This document shows, piece after piece, positions 15,784-23,820 of a stretch of 50,582 bases of DNA. The stretch lies in the NCBI GenBank assembly GCA_937888775.1, contig CALAQT010000320.1:1-50582 (forward strand), written 5' to 3'. Position 1 is the first letter of the stretch. Each line of letters starts with the position of its first letter. The stretch is from an uncultured Actinomycetes bacterium (GTDB lineage: Bacteria; Actinomycetota; Thermoleophilia; Solirubrobacterales; Solirubrobacteraceae). The position numbers and the translations under genes are program-made. Under the pieces are notes generated by a model that saw only the letters and a list, made by a program, of their open reading frames with translations, was not told the origin of the DNA and ran no database searches.

Positions 15784-16415
15784 GTGCGGGTCACGATCGA
15801 ACCGGTGCGCGACGCCGATCCCGCCCACCCGCACTTGTGGCGGTGTTTGGCAAGGTCCGATCCGGAGCTCGACCGAGCGCCATCGCTGGCGACGGTCGAC
15901 GCGCTGATCGCGAGCGGCGCGCTCGCCGCCGACGATCCGGTGCTGGGGCAGCTTGAGGCGGTGCGCCGCCGGCTGCCGCGCCCGCACCTGCGACAGACGA
16001 GCCGACCGGGTTCCGGGCGCTGCCCGATCCATGGCCCTCGTTGATCCAGCGGCGCGGACAGACCGACGGTCCGACTGGGCTCGTGCTGGTCGCCGCCGAG
16101 ACACCCGCGTTCGGCGGTCACCGAGTTGCGGTTGATGTGCTCGAGTCCGGTTCTGATCGGTTTACCGTTGCCGTCCGCGAGCCCCCCGGACCTGGACCCG
16201 GCCCGCCGTTCCGCGGTTCGGTCGAGGACCTCGAGCTCGTCTGGTGGGCGCGTGACGATCGCGGCAACCACTACCTCGCGGCTCGCGACGACGGCGAGCT
16301 GCAGTTCACGACCCCACTGGACCCGCTCGCCGCCACCCTTGACCTGATGCCGACTGCGGTTGACTGCCGAGCCGTGATCTCGTTCCCCCTGCAATGGGTG
16401 GCCAACAACGCGTGA
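15784..16415 (+). pseudogene. Unknown protein, frameshifted
   Basis: The first frame (about 15784-15960) reads VTIEPVRDADPAHPHLW, then LATVDALIASGALAADDPV with a clear helix. Near 15955-15965 the sense moves to another frame that reads through an Ala/Pro linker (PPAAAPAPATDEP) into FRALPDPWPSLIQRRG, beta-rich LVLVAAETPAFGGHRVAVDV and RFTVAVREPPG, ending in SFPLQWVANN at 16415. The joined product would be about 210 residues: a helical N-domain, linker and beta domain. A TGA stops the second frame just upstream of the linker, so either one indel broke a single gene or two genes overlap. The function is unknown. It is the first gene inside the inverted-repeat unit. Confidence 0.5.
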
Positions 16416-16691
16416 TCGGCTCGTGGGTGAGGCCTGTCGCAGGCCGAGATCGACGTTCGCTGGGGTGGCGCCGACCATCGCGTCCGATAGGAGCCCCGCG
16501 AGCTGCTCGCGTGCGACCGCGGCAAGCGCGAGTACGACCGCGCGCTGGCGCCGCGGACGGACGAGCGCTCCCCGTGCATCGAGCCTGACGATCGTGCAGT
16601 CGACGGGGACGAGAATGCTGCTGGCTCGTGGTTGCGGCAGTCTCGGTGACGTTCCCTGCGGTCGGCTGTCGCGTCTGCGAGATTGCTCGGG

Positions 16692-17570
16692 ATGGTGGGC
16701 GATCTCGATCAACGTGCTTTGGCAGCCGCCGGCGCGGTCGCGGCCGCGCACGGGCTGGCGCAGGACGAAGCCATCGTCATCTACTCCGGGAGCAACGTGC
16801 TGGTGCATCTGCGTCCCGCGCCGGTCGTCGCTCACGTGATGACCGGAACGGTGGCGCTCCACGACGATCCGTCAAGGTGGCTCGAGCGCGAGATCTCGGT
16901 GCTTGAGTTCCTCGCGCCCGCCGACTTGGCCGTCGCCCCGAGCCCGTTGATCGCACCGGGGCCACATCACCACAACGGCCTGTGGATGACCTTCTCAGAG
17001 TGGATCCCCGACGTCGAGACCGCAACCCACCTCGATGACGCTCACCGGCTCGGTCGGGCGCTGCGGGATCTCCATGATGAGCTGCGACCGTTCGAGGGTG
17101 ACCTGGGCAACCTGGATGCCCTTCGCGAAGACATCCAGCGCCTCCATGGCCAGCTTCGGCCGGCCGACGCCCAGGAGGCCGACGCGATCTCCTCGCTTCG
17201 CGCGCGACTGGACGCGCTGCAGGAGGTCGTCTTTGAGTCGACCCTCCCCACCCAGGCGCTGCACGGAGACGTATCGCTCAGCAACCTGCTCCACACGCCG
17301 CAACGCCTCATCTGGAACGACTTTGAGGACACCTTTCGTGGGCCGGTTCACTGGGATCTGGCCAGCTACGTCAGCAGCCTCCGGACCCGCGGCGCGAGCT
17401 CGAGCTTCGTCCGAGAAATGCTAAACGCCTACCGCTGGGACGATGAGCAGGAGCTGGCGCCTTTCATCGCCGCTCAGGACGTCTACGACGAGATCTGGCA
17501 AATGTACGACCGGCAGCGGCGTCGTTGCCACGAACCGCCGAGTCAGGCCAAGCCCTTGAGCGATCTCTAA
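16692..17570 (+). CDS. Aminoglycoside-phosphotransferase-family kinase
   Basis: This 292-residue protein belongs to the APH/choline-kinase-like superfamily. An N-lobe (AIVIYSGSNVLVHLRPAPVV) leads to the catalytic loop ALHGDVSLSNLL (H-G-D, with Asp as base and Asn as metal ligand). The metal-binding segment is LIWNDFEDTFRGP (Asp of the DFG-like position), followed by HWDLASYVSSL. Members phosphorylate small alcohols or antibiotics using ATP in the cytoplasm. The substrate cannot be inferred here and resistance should not be assumed. I use ATG 16692; a TTG at 16683 is the longer alternative. It lies within the unit bounded by the 190-bp inverted repeats. Confidence 0.85.
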   Translation: MVGDLDQRALAAAGAVAAAHGLAQDEAIVIYSGSNVLVHLRPAPVVAHVMTGTVALHDDPSRWLEREISVLEFLAPADLAVAPSPLIAPGPHHHNGLWMTFSEWIPDVETATHLDDAHRLGRALRDLHDELRPFEGDLGNLDALREDIQRLHGQLRPADAQEADAISSLRARLDALQEVVFESTLPTQALHGDVSLSNLLHTPQRLIWNDFEDTFRGPVHWDLASYVSSLRTRGASSSFVREMLNAYRWDDEQELAPFIAAQDVYDEIWQMYDRQRRRCHEPPSQAKPLSDL

Positions 17571-17737
17571 ATCTAAAACCGACCGGACAAGTCCGTGAGA
17601 CCGAAGGTCACCCAACGCTGAGGGATCCGACCAGCAAAGAAGCTCACTTCCGCATCGTCGCCGCCAGGGAAGCGACGCCCCGCACTGCCGCTTCGCGCTT
17701 CGGCTGAGCCACAGCAGCAGTACGGCTGCCGCCCTAG

Positions 17738-18208
17738 CTATTCGTAGACCCGAAGCTCTCCGGCGCTGAACACGGGTATCTGGCCCTGAATGGGGCCACT
17801 CGGGACAAAGCCGCCGACGCAGCAAACGGTGTCGCCCTCATCGGCGAAGGGGTTGCCGGAGGCGTCGAGCACGACAGAGCTTCCCGGTGGCCCCAGCTGG
17901 TGATCTGGCATAAGTCGCACCGGGGTATCGGCGACCAAGAAGTCGTAGGCGTCGCCGGCGTCGGCTCGTCGCAGCCGGCCACGCAGCGCCGACAGCGGGA
18001 TGGCGACACCAACCAGTGAGAGGGCGTGATGAGCTGGCTCGGTCTCGGTCGATGATCGGTGCATCCGGATAGTTCGCACGGCCTCACACTCGACCTGCTC
18101 GACGTCGACCAGGACCGGCTCTGCTGCCGTCCGAATGGCGGGTAGATCGGATTGCGGGCGCAACTTGATCTTGGCCACCCAGCGCCGCGTCGCGACGCTC
18201 GACGCCAA
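17738..18208 (-). CDS. Unknown protein (or second half of a split gene)
   Basis: About 156 residues from a TTG at 18208: a basic start (VATRRWVAKIKLRPQSDLPA), beta-rich VEQVECEAVRTIRMHR, a LVGVAIPLSALRGRLRR helix, and a C-terminal part with SSVVLDASGNPFADEGDT and a hydrophobic GGFVPSGPIQGQIPVF. No motif identifies it. It overlaps the upstream gene by 125 bp in another frame, and both frames look protein-like on their own side of about 18215. A single ancestral gene split by an indel is as likely as two genes. Confidence 0.5.
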   Translation of the reverse strand: MASSVATRRWVAKIKLRPQSDLPAIRTAAEPVLVDVEQVECEAVRTIRMHRSSTETEPAHHALSLVGVAIPLSALRGRLRRADAGDAYDFLVADTPVRLMPDHQLGPPGSSVVLDASGNPFADEGDTVCCVGGFVPSGPIQGQIPVFSAGELRVYE

Positions 18209-18647
18209 AGCTATGGATGCCGGTCACTCCTCGTCGGTCAAAGCGGCGAGCGAGCATCGGAGCGATTCGACCGGGGTCCTCGTCTGAGCTGGGCGGCCAG
18301 AGCGCGTCTGGGTAGTCACCGATGCGACACCGGAAGTCGCCCTCTGGACAGCGCCAGTGGACGCCCTCGTCGACCCGGACCGGCATCAGGCCCATCCGAT
18401 GCACCGGGCACGGAGGGACGGGCCGATCCAGCTCGACGTCCAGGAACGCCTGCAGGCGCGCGACGAAGTTGATCCGCCCCAGTACGTCATTTCGGCTGAG
18501 CACGATCCGAGCAGTCGAGCAGTCAGCTGGTGTGACGGTCGCGATGAGCGGAAGCTCAGCCCGGTCCAGATGCCAGCCGATCCCAAACGGCGCGCGGAAC
18601 ACGCAATCGTCGAACAACCCCTGAATCCAGACGACGAGTTCATCCAT
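18084..18647 (-). CDS. Unknown protein with Cys/His cluster
   Basis: From ATG 18647 the protein reads MDELVVWIQGLFDDCVFRAP, a beta-strand region (PLIATVTPADCSTARIVLS), then PVPPCPVHRMGLMPV and HWRCPEGDFRCRIGDYP. The C-P-V-H and C-P-E-G-D-F-R-C pairs could bind one zinc ion, much like a small zinc ribbon. Coding sense is good to about residue 145 (RRGVTGIH); the remaining tail is probably out of frame and the true continuation lies in the overlapping gene below. The function is unknown. It lies in the inverted-repeat unit, opposite in direction to the phosphotransferase. Confidence 0.5.
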   Translation of the reverse strand: MDELVVWIQGLFDDCVFRAPFGIGWHLDRAELPLIATVTPADCSTARIVLSRNDVLGRINFVARLQAFLDVELDRPVPPCPVHRMGLMPVRVDEGVHWRCPEGDFRCRIGDYPDALWPPSSDEDPGRIAPMLARRFDRRGVTGIHSFGVERRDAALGGQDQVAPAIRSTRHSDGSRAGPGRRRAGRV

Positions 18648-19102
18648 GATCGTATTGCACCACCTCCGGGCTCCCAGCGGTCAACCTGACTGCCCCATTG
18701 TCGCCAAGGCAGCCACGAGACCCAGACTGCCGGTTCCCGCCGGCAGCAGCCACGACGATGAAGCCGGCGCCCCTTGCCGCGTGCATGCGATGATCCCGGC
18801 GGTCCGCCCTCGTCGTCGGTGGTGCGGGAGTCTCAAATGGGATCGCTCGATGAACGCGGCCGCGCGAAGCGGGCGACTCGGCAGCTGCTCAGCAGCGCCG
18901 TCGCAAATGACCCGTCCGGTGACTTTCGCAATGGCCGGGAGCTATACGCACGGCGGGCTGCTCACGGACACAGCCAGACCCGCGGCTTCTCGCAGCTCGC
19001 CGCGATGCGCTTCCGCGTCGAAAGCAGGTGCCTCCCGTAACGCTGAGCATGTGCCGTAGGCATCCGACCGGCTCCTCCGTGATCACCGCGGCTGCAGCCA
19101 GC
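18648..19102. other. Gap inside the inverted-repeat unit
   Basis: A + strand frame around 18820-19040 reads somewhat protein-like (KRATRQLLSSAVANDPSGDF, then ELYARRAAHGHS) but has no start signal or recognised domain. It may be a gene fragment. No other structure was seen. Confidence 0.35.
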
Positions 19103-19294
19103 GTCGCGTGATCTTGACCGAGCGCAGCGAGGTCGATAGCGAGAGCCGGCGCCAGCCGGCGGTCTTCATCGCGCGGTCCGCCACCGACGCCCGGGCGCGA
19201 GCCCTCCCCTCGTTGCTGTCTTTGCCGCGACCGAAAGTCTGGGCCGGCCAGAGCTTGGTGCCCGCAGACGACCGGCGTCTCGGCCAGGCGCTGA
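19103..19294 (+). repeat. 190-bp inverted repeat, right copy
   Basis: Begins GTCGCGTGATC on the + strand and matches the - strand of 15588-15777. The short GTG frame it carries runs to 19314 and ends after ALTDLRPV. Confidence 0.8.
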
Positions 19295-19398
19295 CCGACC
19301 TACGTCCCGTCTGAGGAGCGGGAGGCTCGTCGCACGCGAAGCGCGCCCCACCCGAGACGCGGACGCCCGCCGCCGCACACGGACGCGCCGAAGCGCCC

Positions 19399-19422
19399 AA
19401 GTGGTACAACGAAGTGGTACAA
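19399..19422 (+). repeat. Paired 11-bp direct repeat
   Basis: AAGTGGTACAA occurs twice with a 2-base spacer (13-bp period). It resembles the pairs at 12984 and 20924. It lies about 80 bp from the tRNA-like end that follows. Confidence 0.6.
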
Positions 19423-19501
19423 GGGCGACCAAACAAGCGAGCCGAAGCCAGTGGCGCTCCTGAAAACTCCCTGCTAATCGCCGCTTGTCGCGGAGGGTGA
19501 G

Positions 19502-19535
19502 CGAGGGGACTCGAACCCACGACCGCCTGGACCGC
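19502..19535 (-). other. tRNA-like T-arm and acceptor end (possible att remnant)
   Basis: On the - strand, GTGGG-TTCGAGT-CCCCT forms a T-arm with one mismatch, followed by CGCTC, as at the 3' end of a tRNA gene. Upstream bases do not complete an anticodon or D-arm. Its orientation is opposite to the remnant at 13129 and the acceptor bases differ, so the two derive from different tRNAs. Confidence 0.4.
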
Positions 19536-19759
19536 AAGCAGATTTATTCCGGGTCCCTGGAACTGTGCGAGTAGGGCGGTTCATCGGAAGGCTGGGAGCC
19601 GCATCCCTCTATGTCCAACTGGCCGACCAGCCGATCCGGCGATATGGAGGCGACCACAACATGCTGACGCCGCGCGGCCCAGTCCTGGCCGACTGCGTCA
19701 ACCTCAGCGAGCGAGCGGAGCGGAAACCGCGCGCGCGCACCCACGACTGTCCGGCAAAG

Positions 19760-19777
19760 CCGTACAATGATGTACGG
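19760..19777 (+). promoter_or_regulatory. Promoter -10 within a palindrome at the ATPase start
   Basis: CCGTACA-ATGA-TGTACGG is a perfect 7-bp inverted repeat whose last base is the G of the GTG start codon. Inside it, TACAAT (19763-19768) matches the -10 consensus and would place transcription start at about 19775-19777, giving a leaderless message. A protein bound to the palindrome would block the promoter. No clear -35 is visible. Confidence 0.6.
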
Positions 19778-20880
19778 TGAACCCGTTCAGCTACCAGGGG
19801 CCCGTTGAGCCTCACGCGCTCATTGATCGACGGCTCGAGCTCGATGCGCTCCAGCGCGCGGCCGCTGATCGCGTGGCGATCCGACTCGCGGCCCCGCGGC
19901 GCTTTGGCAAGACCAGCCTTCTCGACGCCCACATCGCCTCGATGCGAGCCGTCGGGCATCGAGCGGTGCGTATCGATCTGTCGAAGGTCGCAAACGTCGG
20001 GGACGTGGCAGCACGCGTGGCGGAGAGCTTCAGCGTGCTCCCGACCGATCCACGTAGGAGCGTTCGGCGCTGGGCAGCGCGGCTCGGCGTGACGGCGAAG
20101 CTCGCCGGCGTGCAACTCTCGATCGCTCCAAGTGCTGCGCGGCCGGGGGCCGATGAGGCACGCGCGGCGCTGCTCGAACTTCTCGACGTCCCGTTGGGCC
20201 TCCACGAGGCCGACGGCGGGGTGACGATCGCGTGTCTGGATGAGTTTCAGGACCTGCTCGTCGCCGACGACGCGCTCGACGGTCTCTTTCGTTCGGTAAT
20301 CCAACACCACGCGGCGGCAGCTGCCTACGTCTTCGCCGGCAGTCAACCGTCCCTGATGCGAGCCCTGTTCTCCGAGCGGGAACGACCGTTCTACGGCCAG
20401 GCGAGACCGCTGGAATTACCGCCCCTCCCTGTTGACGAGGCAGCTCGCGACATCGAAGTCTTGCTGAGAGCTGACGGTCTGGATGCAGGCGGTGCGGTCG
20501 ACGAGCTGCTCGCGTTCACCGGCGGACACCCGCAACGCACGATCCTGCTCGCCCACCACGTCTACAACCTGCTCGACCAGCCCGGCCAACCCGAGGACCT
20601 CGCGACAGCCGCCATCGACCTCGCGCTCGCCGAGACCCGCGATGCCCATCAGGCTGTCTGGGATGGGCTCGGCCGAGTCGAGCGGATCGTGCTGCTAGCG
20701 CTCGCCGACGGCCAAGCGCCAACCGGCAGCCGGGTCGCGGACGAACACCGAATCGCTCGCAGCACACTGCAAGACGCGCTCGAACGCCTGCTCACCGACG
20801 AGCGCAATGTCCGACGCGACGACCACGATCGACCATTCGTGCTCGACCCCCTCTTCGGCGAGTGGCTAAGACGCCGCTGA
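19777..20880 (+). CDS. AAA-type P-loop ATPase with C-terminal winged helix
   Basis: This 367-residue protein has the layout of the archaeal-ATPase-like STAND/AAA group (COG1672 type). It has an N-terminal RRLELDAL box, Walker A in APRRFGKTSLL (residues 39-49), Walker B in IACLDEFQDL (151-160), a sensor-like YVFAGSQPSLMRALF, a helical lid region, and a C-terminal winged-helix part (VADEHRIARSTLQDALERLL) ending FGEWLRRR. The P-loop has the Pro-Arg-Arg form usual in this group. Such proteins are often found alone in mobile or variable regions; their targets are mostly unknown. It starts at GTG 19777 with no Shine-Dalgarno and a -10 directly upstream. It is the last island gene before the backbone. 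Confidence 0.85.
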   Translation: MNPFSYQGPVEPHALIDRRLELDALQRAAADRVAIRLAAPRRFGKTSLLDAHIASMRAVGHRAVRIDLSKVANVGDVAARVAESFSVLPTDPRRSVRRWAARLGVTAKLAGVQLSIAPSAARPGADEARAALLELLDVPLGLHEADGGVTIACLDEFQDLLVADDALDGLFRSVIQHHAAAAAYVFAGSQPSLMRALFSERERPFYGQARPLELPPLPVDEAARDIEVLLRADGLDAGGAVDELLAFTGGHPQRTILLAHHVYNLLDQPGQPEDLATAAIDLALAETRDAHQAVWDGLGRVERIVLLALADGQAPTGSRVADEHRIARSTLQDALERLLTDERNVRRDDHDRPFVLDPLFGEWLRRR

Positions 20881-20923
20881 GCGAGCGTTCTGCGCCAGGA
20901 GCGCCGGCGGAGTCGGCAGCCGG

Positions 20924-20945
20924 CGTGACAACAATCGTGACAACA
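20924..20945 (+). repeat. Paired 10-bp direct repeat at island edge
   Basis: CGTGACAACA occurs twice with a 2-base spacer, 44 bp after the ATPase stop. It resembles the pairs at 12984 and 19399. The truncated PKD gene begins some 70 bp further on. Confidence 0.6.
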
Positions 20946-21012
20946 TCCACCCCTTCATGGATCAGGGTCGCTGGCGCGCGCCTCGGGGCTCGGCGCAACG
21001 GACCCGAGGCGG

Positions 21013-23780
21013 GTGATGCTGGCGCTCGAGTGGCGACTGGCGAGGGCTCCACGGGGTAGCCAGGCACGCCTGAGGGGGACGATGTCGGGCCTCACCTCCC
21101 TGCTCAGCCTGCGCAAGTCCTCCACCGGGTCCGGGCACCCAATGCTCACGCCGGACAAGCCGGGCACCTATGTCGTGCGGCTGACCGTCAGCGACGGGCG
21201 CCGTTCGCGCGCCGACAGCGTCAACGTGAGCGCGCTGTTCCCGTCGGCGTCGGTTCCGATCGACACGGCCGTTGATGGCGTGGCGCCAAACGGAACGAAG
21301 ATGCAGGGGATCGCGATCGGATATCACCCCGCCGCCCACAACTATCGCGAGCCACGCGGTCCCGAGCAGTTCTATCCGCTGCCGGCAGGCGATAAGGCAC
21401 AGGTCCTGGTCCTCGATCGCCAGACGCTCGGGCTGGTGTCGATCAACGACTTCCCAGCGGGACCGGCGTTCGTCGGCTAGGTCGCCAACATCCTGAAGCC
21501 GCTCGATGACACCGACCTGGTGATCGTCACGACCTGGCCCGACCCGGGCTGGAAGGTCCCGGGCCAGTTTCCGATCGCCTTCCAGCTCACGACTCCGTTC
21601 TTCGCCCCGGGTCCGTTGGCCGGCATCGGCGCGAGCCACATCAACAACGCGCTCGCGCAGGCCAACGGTGCGGTCGTCACGTCGAACGCGACCTGGATTG
21701 GCGTTCCCGGGTTTCCGGCCGGAACGGCGTGGGAGCGAATGGCGGGGGAGCGATCGATGCCGGCCACCATGCCGGCCTTGACGGCTTCCTGGCGCAGGAT
21801 GATACGAATAACTACAACTACCTCGCCAGGTCCGGGGCCCCGTTTGACCTCGGCCCCGACGGCGCCTCGTCGGTCACGATGAAGGTGGGCGCGGGGACCT
21901 ACACGGCATCGCTGCCCGCGGGCGCGATGGGCGGGTTCGCGGTGCTCGCCTTCCAGGCGGGCGACATCAGCAACGGGATGCTGACCGGGTTCAACCTCTC
22001 CAATCCGAACGTCCCGGGGAATCCGCTGAAGGTCTACGTCACCCGCAACAGCGACGCGACCGCGAACTATGCGGGGTTGGCTCAGCTTCACGCCGACCTC
22101 GCCGCCTACAGCGCTCCTGTGGCGCAGGACCTCCCACCTCTACGGCCGCTGGACATCATCGTCCGCTCGATCGGAGCGCCGATTCCCGCCTACAACGGGA
22201 CCGATGCGACCCTGGCGACCGCGATCAACCAACTGACCGCCGACATCGGCGGGATCGGTGGGCACGAGGACTGGATCTGGCGACTCGCGCAGGGCAACAA
22301 CACGAGCCCGCCGCAATCCTATTCGCTGGTTGGTCGCAACGGCCTGACCGAGGGGCAGACCCCGGCCGTCGACACCGGCTCATCCGTGCAACCGACGCCG
22401 ACCACGCCGACCGCGAGCTCATTTGAGCTGAGCGGGCAGCTCACGCGGGACAACCACTCGCTGTTCGCCGCGCAGCAGGCCGTCAACGGCCCCGCCAGGG
22501 ACAATCCTCTGCCGGCGGTGATCACCTCCGAGCCGGTTCCATGGCCGGACTCATCGACACCCGGTCAGCGCCTCGCGCTGCAATGCATCGGCGATGCCGC
22601 CGAGCTCGGCCCAGATCCGCTGGCCCAGTACTGGCTCGATCCCACCAAGGCCGAACAGGGCGTCGGCAGCGTGACGTTGAGCGCCGCCCAGGCAGCCTGC
22701 CCGGCAGGCAGCCCTCCCCTGTCCAGTACCGACTTCGCGGCAGTCAAGAGCGAGCTGATGCAGGAAACCGGCTGGGTCAATAACGTCTACGGCTACTTCA
22801 ACGACCTGGCCTCGCCCTTCACCGGCAACGCCGGGCTAAAGAGCTACGCGGACGTGGCGACGATCACCACGCAGATCAAGAACGATTTCAAGATCCCCGA
22901 CTCCCAGCACACCGGCCTCGACGGCCTATCGGTAACCGGCGAGCTGATCGGTGCGTCCGCGACCGCAGCCGAGGTCGAGAACCCCCTGGCCGACGTGATC
23001 GCCTACGTCTTCTACCTGGCCTCCGAATTCACCGAGGGCTCAAGCGGAACGAGCCAAGGCCCGTCGGTGTTCGCCCAGCGCGACACCGTCTCCGCAACCG
23101 GCGCCAACATCGGCGCCGCGCTCGCCGGTCAACTCCAATCCGTGGCCGACAGCTACACCCAGCTCGCGCAGATAACCGTGTCCGACTACCAGCGGTTGAA
23201 GCTGGTGGGGACCTACGGAGGGTGTGCCGCCGGGTCGCCCGGCTGCACCCCCGGCTGGCAGTACAGCGTCACCGGACGCAACTCGGCCTCGGAGCTGCTG
23301 GAGCTCAACGCCAAGCGCACCGCCTGGGCCGGGCTGCTACCCGCCGTCTTCCCCTACGTGCTTCACACGACCAGCAACCCGGGTGACTTCAACGGCACCT
23401 TCCTCGGTCCGCAGGATCAGATCTCGGGCATCGGCTGCGACTTCACGCCACAGTTCTTCTACGTCCCCAACCCGATCGTCAACGTCGCGAAGCCGACGTT
23501 CATGACCTACGGCCTGTTCGGAAGCCCAAACACGCAGCCGTTCCTGGTGTTCTCGGCGACGAACTTCCCGGGGGAATCGAATGGCGCCCCGAACAACAAC
23601 TTCCCCAGCAACACGCTGCTCGACGATCCAACCCACAAGGTGCAGGCGCCGTTCGGGCCGCTTAATCCGAGCGGGAACCCCGATAACCTGAACTACGGGC
23701 TTGGCATGGACGAGTACCAGTTCATGATCGACCATTGGGCGCCCTCGCACCGGCCACAATGGGTCGGATGCACCGGCTGA
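21013..23780 (+). pseudogene. Large secreted PKD-domain protein, disrupted
   Basis: The reading begins inside a PKD domain (LALEWRLARAPRGSQARL, then LTPDKPGTYVVRLTVSDGRR), so the signal peptide and anything before it are missing. An in-frame TAG at 21478 interrupts the frame, which then continues sensibly (VANILKPLDDTDLVIVTTWP). Near 21740 the sense moves to a second frame (GGGAIDAGHHAGLDGFLAQD) that stays open to 23780. The downstream 680 residues are Thr/Ser/Asn/Gly-rich and beta-structured, typical of an extracellular protein, with no catalytic motif I recognise. Three lesions (5' loss, stop, frameshift) indicate a pseudogene, although the long intact 3' part may still be translated. It is followed within 40 bp by a secreted phosphoesterase. 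Confidence 0.7.
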
Positions 23781-23820
23781 GGGTCATGGCGCGAGCTCGA
23801 GCTACCGGCGAGATCTGATC

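Larger units (their letters stand above)
19295..19759. other. Gap with direct repeats and a tRNA-like end
   Basis: No gene is supported here. The stretch holds the paired 11-bp repeat at 19399 and the tRNA-like T-arm at 19502, then about 220 bp of plain sequence before the ATPase promoter. Confidence 0.5.

Noticed and set aside
15282..16862. Very long - strand open frame (526 codons)
   Set aside because: It runs antisense to the frameshifted unknown gene and the start of the phosphotransferase gene, has no domain, and its composition is what GC-rich antisense frames give. A short segment around 16400-16600 looks slightly protein-like but has no support.
16692..17570. Antibiotic-resistance label for the phosphotransferase
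   Set aside because: Only superfamily motifs are visible. Many members act on metabolites, so calling it an aminoglycoside-resistance gene would overreach.
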